Below, one piece after another: positions 8,600 through 17,357 of a stretch of 64,000 bases of DNA. Location of the stretch: assembly GCA_037439945.1 (NCBI GenBank), contig JBBIVA010000001.1, positions 1-64,000 of the forward strand. Reading direction: 5' to 3'. This DNA comes from CALEUX01 sp037439945 (lineage in GTDB: Bacteria > Bacteroidota > Bacteroidia > Bacteroidales > Marinilabiliaceae). Every line of letters begins with the position of its first letter. The stretch's first letter is position 1. The notes beneath the pieces are model-generated. The model was not told the origin of the DNA and made no database searches. It was given only the letters and a program-made list of their open reading frames with translations. Made by a program: the position numbers and the translations under genes.

Positions 8600-8630
8600 T
8601 AATCATTTACTTTAAAAAATGATTATTTTT
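8600..8630 (+). terminator. Candidate terminator of the exonuclease gene
   Basis: TAATCATT pairs with AATGATTA (8 bp, A/T only) around a 10-base loop and is followed by TTTTT. It lies about 70 bases after the stop. The weak stem lowers confidence. Confidence 0.45.
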
Positions 8631-8632
8631 GT

Positions 8633-8663
8633 CACACATTTGTGTGTTAAAATATGTTAACAC
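8633..8663. promoter_or_regulatory. Two overlapping palindromes before the barrel protein gene
   Basis: CACACA-TT-TGTGTG (8633-8646) overlaps GTGTTAA-AATATG-TTAACAC (8644-8663), each perfect in its arms. They share GTG and could not fold at once as RNA. They sit 60-90 bases before the next gene, so they could be operators or an alternating RNA structure. No regulator is assigned. Confidence 0.4.
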
Positions 8664-8722
8664 GCCTGGTGGATACATACTTTAACAGTAATAATGCAAA
8701 TTAATTTTAAAATCCATTTTTT

Positions 8723-9256
8723 ATGAGAAAATTAATCGTTGTTGCTCTGGTGTTTATTTCATTTGCTTCAACACAGGGGCAGGTAAAAAACTTAGTAAAG
8801 GCAAATCTGTTCAGTCCTTTATTACGAACAGGTTCTTTTTTTTATGAGCGCACACTCTCTGAAAGTTCTTCTCTGACCCTGGGTTTCCTATTTACTTCAT
8901 GGGGATTTGGTGATTCTGATATCACCGGTTGGGCCGTTACCCCTGAATATCGCTTTTATTTAAGTGATAAACCTGCGCCTGAAGGTTTTTACATTGCACC
9001 TTATTTAAGGTATACAAGTTTATCTCTCACTGCCGAAAACGCTGACGGAAAAGCTGAATTAACAGGTGTAGGAGGAGGGCTATTAATAGGCCGCCAATGG
9101 ATTTTTAAAGAGCGTATAAGCCTTGATTTGTTTATTGGCCCTTCATATACAAAAGGTGATTTAAAAATTAAATCAGGTGCAGAAGAAGATTTTGATGTTG
9201 GTGTTTGGGATGGTTTTGGTGTTAGACCGGGCGTAACCCTAGGTATTGCATTTTAA
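8723..9256 (+). CDS. Small outer-membrane beta-barrel protein (DUF3575-like)
   Basis: A signal peptide (MRKLIVVALVFISFASTQGQ) is followed by alternating amphipathic strands: VKANLFSPLL, GSFFYERTL, LTLGFLFTSWGF, YIAPYLRYTSLSL, GGGLLIGRQWIF and a terminal GVRPGVTLGIAF ending in Phe as outer-membrane barrels often do. The combination of an early NLFSPLLR strand and an ExxL element resembles DUF3575 proteins. 177 residues suggests an 8-stranded barrel. Alone between two intergenic regions; the function is unknown. Confidence 0.75.
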   Translation: MRKLIVVALVFISFASTQGQVKNLVKANLFSPLLRTGSFFYERTLSESSSLTLGFLFTSWGFGDSDITGWAVTPEYRFYLSDKPAPEGFYIAPYLRYTSLSLTAENADGKAELTGVGGGLLIGRQWIFKERISLDLFIGPSYTKGDLKIKSGAEEDFDVGVWDGFGVRPGVTLGIAF

Positions 9257-9340
9257 AAAGTCTTTTGGGTAAAGGGTATGATGTTGTTGTAAAATATCCT
9301 CTTTCAAAGATTAGTAGAAATATTTTACCCTAAAACTATT

Positions 9341-9457
9341 TTAAGAGGCTGTCTCAAAAGTTTTTTAAAGACTATTAGAATTGAATATTTGAAAAACTTT
9401 TCGGATAGGAGTACGAATAAAAAGAGGGCGTCTCGGACTTTTGAGACACCCTCTTAA
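9341..9457. mobile_element. MITE-like element with 17-bp inverted ends flanked by TTAA
   Basis: GAGGCTGTCTCAAAAGT (9345-9361) and ACTTTTGAGACACCCTC (9437-9453) are inverted repeats with one mismatch. Both outer flanks are TTAA (9341-9344, 9454-9457), which could be a target duplication. The 109-bp interior has no coding capacity. A further internal copy, GAGGGCGTCTC (9424-9434), pairs with the right end to make a strong hairpin. It lies between convergent genes and may also act as a two-way terminator. The ends recall IS1182-type termini from memory only. Confidence 0.55.
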
Positions 9458-9646
9458 AAATTCTTTTCCTTAACTGGTTTAAATTGTATACCGGCTTTAG
9501 AAAATCTTAATTTGTAAGCATTTCTGATTACAAATATTTAGTGTTTCTTTAGCGATTTGTCAAAATAGAATTAGCATAATCAACAACTTAAGACTCTAAA
9601 TTTCAAATAACGGTCAATACAAAAACCGGGTACAGACAAATCTGGG

Positions 9647-12600
9647 TCAAATATGATTCTGTTCCAAAGGTTTTTGTTTAAAAAGCCTGTTTCTGGCCCT
9701 TACTGCCAGGCTATACATAACCGGAGCCATTAACAAAGTTAAAACTGTTGAAGTTGTTAAACCAAATATAACAGTCCATGCCATTGGTCCCCAAAAATCA
9801 GCATTTTCGCCACCAAAATAAATATGAGGGTCCAGCTCTTTAAACAAACCAAAAAAATCGAAGTTTAAGCCTATGGCGAGCGGTATTAACCCTAGAATTG
9901 TAGTAATGGCAGTTAGCAAAACAGGGCGCAAACGTGTTTTTCCTGCTTTTACAATACAATCAACATCATCTTCACGTGATAATCTTTCGTTTATGTGTAA
10001 ACCTTTTTCTTCTTTTAAGCCTTTGCGTTTCAAATCTATATAATCAATCAGAACAATTCCATTATTTACCACAATTCCAGCCAATGAAACAATTCCAACT
10101 CCGGTCATTAAAATTACAAACTCCATCCCAAAAGTTCCCAGTCCCATAAAAACTCCAATTGTACTTAAAACTACAGTTGCCATAATTATTAACGGTTTTG
10201 CTCCTGAGTTAAACTGGGTTATCAGAATCATTGCAATAAATGACACGGCCATTAGCAAAGCTTTAATTAAAAACTCCATTGTTTCCTTTTGTTCTTCCTG
10301 CTCGCCGGTCATTTCCCATCTAAATCCTGCCGGCATTTCGTAATTTTTCAAAACACCCCGGATACTCTCGTTAACCCTGTTTTCATTATAACCCTCAACT
10401 ATATTTGAAAAGAGGGTAATCATTCTTGAATTGTTTTTACGTTTAATGTTTTCATAAGTTGACCCGTATTGATAACTTGCCACTGATGAAATAGGAATAT
10501 GGTAACTTATTCCCTCCTTCTCAACCTTAAGCTTAAGGTTCATCAATGAAGAGACATCATACCGGTATTTATCCTTTAACCTTACCATAATATCATACTC
10601 ATCCTCCCCATCCTTAAATTTATCGACCCGTGAGCCGTATAATGCCGTCCGTAAGGTTCCGGCCACCATTTGGGTTGATAATCCCAGCCTTCGTACTTTA
10701 TCCCTGTCTATAAAAATCTGCATCTCCGGCTTGTTAATATTAATATCAAGCTCCAGGTTTTCAATTCCGGGGATTTGCTGTTCATCAATTGTTTTCTTCA
10801 TATCCTCCGAAAGTTGTACAAGCTTATCAAAGTCATCACCCGACACTTCAATATTAATTGGTTTACCAACCGGTGGCCCGTTTTCCTCCTTTTCAACAAA
10901 AAACTTGGCCCCAACAAATCCCTTCAGGGACTCAGATAATTTACCCATAATCATAGAAGTACTGATACCTTCCCTGTCAATCATTTCAACAAAGGTTATG
11001 GTTACCAAAGCTTTATTGGGCGACCTGCTTGACTCAAAAAATCCTCCTTTACCGTTTCCTACATTAACACCAACCGATTTAACAATTTTTTCGTAAGGTT
11101 CGAGAACCCCAAAAATTATTTTTTCGGCTTTCTTTGTAATTTCATCAGTTTTATCAATATCTGTCCCTAATGGCAACTCCATAGTAATGTAAACTGTTTT
11201 AGGGTCGCTGTCGGGGAAAAATATTATATTGGGATTTGATGAGAAAAAGAACATTATTGAAAGAATAAGTAAACCGAACATCCAAACTAACAACCATTTT
11301 GAAGTTTGCCTTTTCAATGCAAACCGCAATATTGCTTCATACTTATTCTCGAGCCAGGGCAGCAACTTATGTTGAAACCAAACAGCCAGAGGCTTAAGAA
11401 GATAAACACTTATCAGGCTTAATAAAAATGGTAAAACTAAAATGTTTCCCCAAAGAATACTTCCCGAAAAATATGATACAACCCCTAATCCGGCCAGAGA
11501 CCCTGTTATAATAAATAAAAGTTTGTAATTTGCTTTAGCTGAGGGGTCTTCAACTTTCATATACCTTGCTGCAAAAACCGGATTTAAAACCAGGGCTACA
11601 AATAAAGATGATGCTAAAACCACAATTAGTGTAATGGGCAAATATTTCATAAACTCCCCCATAATCCCGGGCCACAATAGAAGCGGGAAAAATGCTGCCA
11701 ACGTGGTTGCTGTTGACGAAATAATTGGGATAGCAATTTCGCTGGTTCCCTTTTTAACCGCATCAATTCTTGAATAACCTGATTCGAATAACCTGAATGA
11801 ATTTTCAATTACCACAATGGCATTATCCACAAGCATTCCCAAGGCAAGCAACAGGCCAAACAAAACCATGGTGTTTATTGTATATCCCATTTCACCCAAA
11901 ACAAGGAATGAAATAAACATTGAAAGAGGGATTGCCACTCCTGAGAAAATAGCATTCCTAATTCCCAAAAAGAGGTACAAAACCAGCATTACCAGTATCA
12001 TCCCAAGAATGATGGAATTTTCCAGGTTGCTAATCTGATCTCGTATATAAACCGATTGATCGTCGGTTAGGGTTACAGTAAGGTCGGCCGGGAGGGTATT
12101 GTTTTTCTGACGCTCAGTTATTGAAGCAAAGATTTTATCTGTGGCATCAAGCAGGTTTTCCCCACTCTTTTTTATTATACTAAGGGTAACAACAGGTTGA
12201 TCGTTTAGTCTCGATATTGAACTTTTCTCTTCAAAACCATCAATAATTTCGGCAACATCACGAAGGTAGACTATTTTATTATTTTCGAACTTAATAATTG
12301 TACCTCCAATGTCGCTCATATCGCTGTAATTGGCATCAGTACGTAGAGACCTGCGTGTTCCGTCAACTGTAATTTCACCGGCACCAATTGTAACATTCTC
12401 GCTTGGTATTGCATATTCAATATCGGCAAACGTTAAATTATAGGCTTCCAATTTTAGCGGATCAATATGAATTTTTATTTCACGTTCATCCACACCTTTA
12501 ATATCAGCCTCCCTTACCTCCCTCATTGATTCAAATTCATCTTTTAGGCTTTCGGCAAATCTTTTTAATTCGTAAACACTGTAATCGCCCGACAGGTTAA

Positions 12601-13063
12601 TGTTTAACACCGGAAATTCGGAAAAGTCAATATCTTCAACAATTGGATCATATTCAAGGTCTTCGGGCAAATCACTTTTTGCTTTATCAACCTGGTCCTT
12701 AACATCCTGAAGGGCCGTTTTAACTTCAATATCTGCTTCAAACTCAACCAAAATCAAACTCATATCCTGATAAGAGGATGATGACAATCGTTTAACTCCG
12801 TTTAAACCTTTCAATTCTTTTTCTATTGGCCTGGTTATCAAATTTTCAATATCCGGAGGACTATTACCCGGATAAGGGGTTTGTATCATAATATATGGTA
12901 CTACAATTTCAGGAAATAACTCCCTTTGCATCCCCCTGTAAGTTAAAAAACCTCCCAAAAGCAGGAAAAAGGTAAGGATGTAAATTGTATTTTTATTGCT
13001 CAAAGCCCAAAAGGTAGCTTTAAACTCCCGGTGACTAATATCGCCGTCTTTTATACGTTCCAT
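9647..13063 (-). CDS. RND multidrug/metal efflux pump, inner-membrane permease
   Basis: AcrB/CzcA-type pump that exports substrates with the proton gradient. TM1 lies near residue 30, followed by FPEIVVPYIMIQTPYPGNSPPDIENLITRPIEKEL, a standard HAE-1 start of the first periplasmic loop. TM4 carries LGMLVDNAIVVIENS with the proton-relay Asp. The second periplasmic loop (about 610-870) and the last five TM segments (MTGVGIVSLAGIVVNNGIVLID and so on) are complete. At 1138 residues it is longer than AcrB (about 1050), with an enlarged segment between the repeats. It is the last gene of a tetR-tolC-adaptor-pump set. The substrate cannot be told from sequence. Confidence 0.94.
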   Translation of the reverse strand: MERIKDGDISHREFKATFWALSNKNTIYILTFFLLLGGFLTYRGMQRELFPEIVVPYIMIQTPYPGNSPPDIENLITRPIEKELKGLNGVKRLSSSSYQDMSLILVEFEADIEVKTALQDVKDQVDKAKSDLPEDLEYDPIVEDIDFSEFPVLNINLSGDYSVYELKRFAESLKDEFESMREVREADIKGVDEREIKIHIDPLKLEAYNLTFADIEYAIPSENVTIGAGEITVDGTRRSLRTDANYSDMSDIGGTIIKFENNKIVYLRDVAEIIDGFEEKSSISRLNDQPVVTLSIIKKSGENLLDATDKIFASITERQKNNTLPADLTVTLTDDQSVYIRDQISNLENSIILGMILVMLVLYLFLGIRNAIFSGVAIPLSMFISFLVLGEMGYTINTMVLFGLLLALGMLVDNAIVVIENSFRLFESGYSRIDAVKKGTSEIAIPIISSTATTLAAFFPLLLWPGIMGEFMKYLPITLIVVLASSLFVALVLNPVFAARYMKVEDPSAKANYKLLFIITGSLAGLGVVSYFSGSILWGNILVLPFLLSLISVYLLKPLAVWFQHKLLPWLENKYEAILRFALKRQTSKWLLVWMFGLLILSIMFFFSSNPNIIFFPDSDPKTVYITMELPLGTDIDKTDEITKKAEKIIFGVLEPYEKIVKSVGVNVGNGKGGFFESSRSPNKALVTITFVEMIDREGISTSMIMGKLSESLKGFVGAKFFVEKEENGPPVGKPINIEVSGDDFDKLVQLSEDMKKTIDEQQIPGIENLELDININKPEMQIFIDRDKVRRLGLSTQMVAGTLRTALYGSRVDKFKDGEDEYDIMVRLKDKYRYDVSSLMNLKLKVEKEGISYHIPISSVASYQYGSTYENIKRKNNSRMITLFSNIVEGYNENRVNESIRGVLKNYEMPAGFRWEMTGEQEEQKETMEFLIKALLMAVSFIAMILITQFNSGAKPLIIMATVVLSTIGVFMGLGTFGMEFVILMTGVGIVSLAGIVVNNGIVLIDYIDLKRKGLKEEKGLHINERLSREDDVDCIVKAGKTRLRPVLLTAITTILGLIPLAIGLNFDFFGLFKELDPHIYFGGENADFWGPMAWTVIFGLTTSTVLTLLMAPVMYSLAVRARNRLFKQKPLEQNHI

Positions 13064-13318
13064 AATTTTTTTATTATTGATCTGATAAATAAATTACCCA
13101 TTTTATTTGAAAAGCAGGATAATTCAGCTATCATATTATAAATCAAATAAACAAAGGGTACTATAACCTTAAATTAATTATTATAAACTTATTTCAGGCG
13201 CACATCCATTGCCTTGGTAAAAGCCTTATAAAATACTTTCTGTAAATTTGGCATATTAATAATTAATCCGAAGTAATTGCCAAACCTTATTCATGTAAAA
13301 TTTATTAAAATATAATCA

Positions 13319-14497
13319 CTATTTAACCTGAAGTTGAGTTCCATCAACTACCTGTGCAAAACCTTCAGTAATTATCTGCATACCAGGTTCAAGGCCTTTA
13401 TTAACTAAAATAACACTGTTATCCTTAAGCCCTGTTTCGATATATTTTTTTCGTGCCAGCAATTTGCCCTCCTCCTCAACTGCAATAAATAAAAATTCAC
13501 CGGTAAAATCCTTTTTAATTATTAGCGAAGGAACAACAATTGCCTCTTTATTTTGATAGGTACACAATTTCAGAACCGCCATAAGGTTAGGTCGAATTAG
13601 TCTGTCGGTATTTTTAAGATCTACACGGATTCTGAAAGTTCGTGAATCAGCATCAATTACTGAAGAAGTCCGGTCGATGCTGGCGGTAATAGTCTTTTCA
13701 ATAATGGGAAATTCAATTTCAACCTGATCTCCTTTCTTAATGTTTGTAAGAAATGATTCTGACACATCGGCTGTTACATAAATATTATCCAGGTTAACCA
13801 CTCTTGCAAATGGGATAGAAGGCCCTGCAATTTCACCTCTTTTTTGTAATAGTTCATCAACAACCCCATTAACAGGTGATTTTACAGCCCCCATACCTTT
13901 TTGAGCTTTTAATCCTTCAAGCCTTTTTTCGAGAGATTCTTTATTTGACTTGGCCTCTAAAAACTGAACTTCACTGCCAATATTCTGTTTCCAAAGAATT
14001 TCCTGCCTTTGAAACAAGGTTCGTGCCAATTCGAGATTAACCTCAACCTCCTGAATTGACCTGTCCAAAGCTTCGGTATTTAATTGAGCAAGAACCTGCC
14101 CTTTTGAAACATGGTCGCCTTCTTTAATTAAGATACTAACTATATTTCCGGGTGATTCGGGGCTTACTAAAATATTTTGATCAGATTTTACCTTGCCCAT
14201 TACATTTACAAAATGTCTGAAATTCTCTCTTTCAATAACCTTTAACCCTACAGCAACCACGTTCCGGGAAGTTTCCACATTCAGTTCAGATTCAAGATTT
14301 GCAATTTTCTTTCTTAATTCAACCAGTTCTCCCTTATACTTGTCCAACCGGGCCTGTTTCTCTTTTTTTTGATCTTCAACCGTTGCCGAACATCCTGATT
14401 GTAATACTGTTACTGACAATAAAAAGACGAAAGGAATAGCTAAAGAGATTAGTTTTATGGCATAACACCAATGAACATTTATATCTTTAAATTTCAT
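13319..14497 (-). CDS. RND efflux periplasmic adaptor (lipoprotein, HlyD/AcrA family)
   Basis: Links the pump to the TolC channel. The N-terminus is a lipoprotein signal ending LQSGC (Cys near residue 32), then a coiled coil (KKEKQARLDKYKGELVELRKK), a lipoyl half (VSPESPGNIVSILIKEGDHVSKGQVLAQLN), a helical hairpin (about 150-210), the second lipoyl half (VKSPVNGVVDELLQKRGEI), a beta barrel and a membrane-proximal domain ending DGTQLQVK. The ATG at 14497 is chosen because it precedes the signal sequence; an open frame runs on to 14659 but holds the repeat described at 14508. 392 residues. 255 bases separate it from the pump gene. Confidence 0.9.
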   Translation of the reverse strand: MKFKDINVHWCYAIKLISLAIPFVFLLSVTVLQSGCSATVEDQKKEKQARLDKYKGELVELRKKIANLESELNVETSRNVVAVGLKVIERENFRHFVNVMGKVKSDQNILVSPESPGNIVSILIKEGDHVSKGQVLAQLNTEALDRSIQEVEVNLELARTLFQRQEILWKQNIGSEVQFLEAKSNKESLEKRLEGLKAQKGMGAVKSPVNGVVDELLQKRGEIAGPSIPFARVVNLDNIYVTADVSESFLTNIKKGDQVEIEFPIIEKTITASIDRTSSVIDADSRTFRIRVDLKNTDRLIRPNLMAVLKLCTYQNKEAIVVPSLIIKKDFTGEFLFIAVEEEGKLLARKKYIETGLKDNSVILVNKGLEPGMQIITEGFAQVVDGTQLQVK

Positions 14498-14507
14498 CCG
14501 GTTAAAA

Positions 14508-14617
14508 TTTATTTTAAAAGGTAGGATTGCCTGCCCCGAAATTTTGTGGGAACACCCATGATATAAATTTTGTTCATTGGTGTTTCCCGAAAAGTCGGAA
14601 CAAGTTGTGTTTACAAA
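14508..14617 (-). repeat. Leader element copy B, directly upstream of the efflux adaptor
   Basis: The left block (14617 down to 14567) is about 88% identical to 38238-38289 (copy A), with 5 mismatches and one gap over 52 columns; it includes AAACACAACTTGT and CTTTTCGGGAAACAC. The right block near 14532-14508 (GGCAATCC, then CTTTTAAAATAA) resembles the right ends of copies A and C less closely. The element ends about 10 bases before the adaptor ATG. It therefore forms most of the transcript leader if tolC and adaptor are read separately. Confidence 0.6.
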
Positions 14618-14770
14618 ACCTGGGTATTTCATAATTTGATTATTTAAATGCGATATCATTTTTTTAATTTCAAGGTTTATTTTCGAATTTTAAGGTTAAC
14701 CCATTTGTATTTAATAATAAGTTTGTTTGCGCTTTTATAACATAATATAAACTTTACAAGGGTAAACAAT

Positions 14771-16135
14771 TTATAATTTTCCGGTTGCCTTTAAAAGGGC
14801 AATATGTGCATTCATTAAATTAACTGCTGATTGCACAAAACCCATTTGTGTCTCAATATATTGTCCTTGCTGTTGCGACAATTCAGAACTGCTAGCAATT
14901 CCATGACCGAATTTAATCCTGGTTTTTTCAAATATATCTTTAGCAAGGTTTCTGTTTGCAGTACTATAAACAAATTGATCATAACTACTTTTCATATTGG
15001 TAAGGGCCACCAGGTATTCATTTTGCAAATTGTGAATTAGCATTTCCTTTTCACTTTTGCTTTTCAACAGGTTTAACTTTTGCTGCTGAATTTTTGAATT
15101 CCTCATCCCCGACGAGAATATGGGTAAACTTAGTTGCAAACCAACAAACTGGGACTTATACCACTCCTGGTTAAACAGGTTCCATTCATCAGAGTATCCT
15201 GTTTTCTGAAAATTGTAGAAAGCGCTTATTTTAGGCAGATACTGAACCTTTTCATTTTTAAGGAGCAACCTTTGAGTTTCTACATTTGTATTTGCGAGTT
15301 GATAGTCCACAATATCCTCCACCACCAAAACGGTGTCAGAAATTCCACCTGCCATAATACGGCTTGTAAGAAACTCCAATGAGTCTGATAATTCCAACAA
15401 TAATTCGGGTGCCAAACCCATAGAAAATTTTAAAACAGCCAAAGCCACCTCTTCACTACGTTGTGCTTCCTTTAAACGTTTCCGGGCATCATTAACCATT
15501 AGTTCAACTTGTGAAACATCCAATGACTCAATAAAACCCCCACTAAACATAGCCTTTGTTTCGGCAAGCAATTTCTCATTAACCTTAAGGTTATCACCAA
15601 AAGCCTTGCTGTTTTCCTTTGCACTCAATACCAGGAAGTAAGCCTGGGCCACTGTATTACGTACATCAACAACTGCCTTTGTTTGTTGCTGCCTGGTATA
15701 ATCAAGAAAAACTCTGGTGGCCTGAATTCCTACAAAATAGGACCCATCAAAAATTAACTGGGAAACTCCTACATCATAATTGGCATCGTAAGCTGTACCA
15801 AAAGAAACCGGTATTTTATCGCCGGCTTTGCTACCCGCCGGCCAGTTTTCTTCAGGAAAAAATTCAATTGGTAATAAACTCTTTGTTAAATCCAGGGAGT
15901 GGTTGTAACGCGCATTTAAATTTACCTGTGGTAACCCTGATGCTATGGTTTCCCAAATTTTTTTGCGTGCCGAGATAACATCATAATCAGTAATTACTTT
16001 TTGATATGCATTTTCCGAAGCGTATTCCAGGGCCTGCTGAAGTGAAAATGAAGAAACATTTTGTTGTGATTTTACATATAAAGTAACACCAACAAATAAA
16101 AACAAAACTATTGTCCTTTTTAAAAAACTTTGCAT
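14771..16135 (-). CDS. TolC-family outer-membrane efflux channel
   Basis: Outer-membrane exit duct of the efflux system. A signal peptide (MQSFLKRTIVLFLFVGVTLYVKSQ) is followed by two related long helical repeats. Typical elements are SLQQALEYASENAYQ near the start, LPQVNLNARYNHSLD, and in the second half LPKISAFYNFQKTGY and GLQLSLPIFSSGMRNSKIQQQKL. It ends in INAHIALLKATGKL, usual for the family. 454 residues is normal. The first structural gene after the divergently spaced regulator, with the palindrome at 16275 in its promoter region. Confidence 0.92.
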   Translation of the reverse strand: MQSFLKRTIVLFLFVGVTLYVKSQQNVSSFSLQQALEYASENAYQKVITDYDVISARKKIWETIASGLPQVNLNARYNHSLDLTKSLLPIEFFPEENWPAGSKAGDKIPVSFGTAYDANYDVGVSQLIFDGSYFVGIQATRVFLDYTRQQQTKAVVDVRNTVAQAYFLVLSAKENSKAFGDNLKVNEKLLAETKAMFSGGFIESLDVSQVELMVNDARKRLKEAQRSEEVALAVLKFSMGLAPELLLELSDSLEFLTSRIMAGGISDTVLVVEDIVDYQLANTNVETQRLLLKNEKVQYLPKISAFYNFQKTGYSDEWNLFNQEWYKSQFVGLQLSLPIFSSGMRNSKIQQQKLNLLKSKSEKEMLIHNLQNEYLVALTNMKSSYDQFVYSTANRNLAKDIFEKTRIKFGHGIASSSELSQQQGQYIETQMGFVQSAVNLMNAHIALLKATGKL

Positions 16136-16274
16136 AAAAAATATATCATTAAATTTTTTGAAGCTAATATAAATTACAAACTGTTTGGGCTTTACAAATT
16201 TTTTGCCTCTTTTTGCAATGTTCTCTATTTCTACATATTATAAAATTTTTAATATAATCAAATTATGTTTTTCC

Positions 16275-16290
16275 TGTTCAATATTGAACA
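16275..16290. promoter_or_regulatory. 16-bp perfect palindrome, candidate TetR operator
   Basis: TGTTCAATATTGAACA is fully self-complementary. It lies between tetR (ends 16330) and tolC (starts 16135), 140 bases before tolC. Its length and symmetry fit a TetR-family binding site, and its place fits control of the efflux genes. No second copy was seen before tetR itself. Confidence 0.6.
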
Positions 16291-16329
16291 CATTATACCC
16301 ATTAACGAACACAATAAAAAATGAACTCT

Positions 16330-16962
16330 TCAATAAATAAAATCAGGTTGAGCATAATTTCTTATCCTGTTTAACACTTCAAGTCCCAATGGTGTGCAAA
16401 TTCCATTTAAATGATATGTAATAAATTGTTCCAGCAAATCATTTTTGAAATAATCTTCCATGGTAAAAACCCCGTTAACCGGATCGAAAGTGTAAATTTG
16501 ATGAGCTGTAACCATTTTAGCCAGTAATTCAGCATTTATTTCTTTACGGTATAAACCTTCAACAACTCCTTGCTTTAGGTTGGCTAAATGCGCTTCATAT
16601 ATTCTGCTACGTTTGAAATCTCTTAAATCATTGTAAATTGAAGGATAATACTTTTTTAAATCGAACACTATTGAATTATTAGAGCGAGCCATCTTTTCCA
16701 AAAGCAACCTTCGGTGATATAAAAACTTTTCAATTGCATTCCGTGTATCGCTTTCAAATTCGTAAAAATGATCAAGTATACCTGCTATACTATAATGCAT
16801 AGTTTCTCTAACGAGGTCTTGTTTATCGTTGAAAAACTGGTATAGTGTTTTTTTTGAAATCCCAAGTTCTCCGGAGATATTATCCATAGAAACACTCCGT
16901 ATCCCATACTGAAAAAACAATTCAACCGCCTTTTCAAGAATTATTTTCTTCTTTTCTTCCAT
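16330..16962 (-). CDS. TetR/AcrR-family transcriptional regulator
   Basis: Likely repressor of the efflux genes. The N-terminal helix-turn-helix (residues 1-55) reads ILEKAVELFFQYGIRSVSMDNISGELGISKKTLYQFFNDK, a textbook TetR_N domain. The remaining 155 residues form the ligand-binding helical domain, without similarity I can name. 210 residues is typical. It is the first gene of the block and reads in the same direction as tolC, adaptor and pump. A TAAATTTG box lies only 6-7 bases before its ATG, which would make the mRNA nearly leaderless if used. Confidence 0.92.
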   Translation of the reverse strand: MEEKKKIILEKAVELFFQYGIRSVSMDNISGELGISKKTLYQFFNDKQDLVRETMHYSIAGILDHFYEFESDTRNAIEKFLYHRRLLLEKMARSNNSIVFDLKKYYPSIYNDLRDFKRSRIYEAHLANLKQGVVEGLYRKEINAELLAKMVTAHQIYTFDPVNGVFTMEDYFKNDLLEQFITYHLNGICTPLGLEVLNRIRNYAQPDFIY

Positions 16963-17357
16963 GATGCAAATTTATTAAACAAAAACACCCTGGAAACTTA
17001 TTTGGTGTTAAAAGTTTCTTAATTTTTTCTATTTTTCATTAAAATTTGTTTAAGCCAAATATTAATCAAACATTTGCTATTATTAATAAAATAAATGCGT
17101 GGTTATAAACGTTTTAATTGTTAATTAGTAAAATCTTTATGAACCAACTGAGCGGTAATAGGGGTAAACAATCAAGATTTTAAAATATTACTTTCCTTTA
17201 TGAAGATGGCAATCAGGTTATATTTTTAAAATAATAATTTTTGGATGAAAATTGCGAAAGGAAGGTTACCCACGGCAAGTAAAGGGTATATACAAGAAAC
17301 AGTATTTAATTACCCAAGCATTTGCCGAAACAAATGATATAACTAAATTAATTACTA
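16963..17357. other. Divergent intergenic region between tetR and the envelope protein gene
   Basis: About 395 A/T-rich bases. It must hold the promoters of tetR (minus) and of the gene at 17358 (plus). A 63-codon frame at 17252 has no signal or domain and is not credited. I see no repeat or RNA structure. Confidence 0.5.

Noticed and set aside
14498..14659. Upstream extension of the efflux adaptor
   Set aside because: The extra 54 residues would come before the lipoprotein signal and encode the repeat element.
15619..15978. 119-codon frame opposite tolC
   Set aside because: Shadow of the TolC coding sequence with no features.
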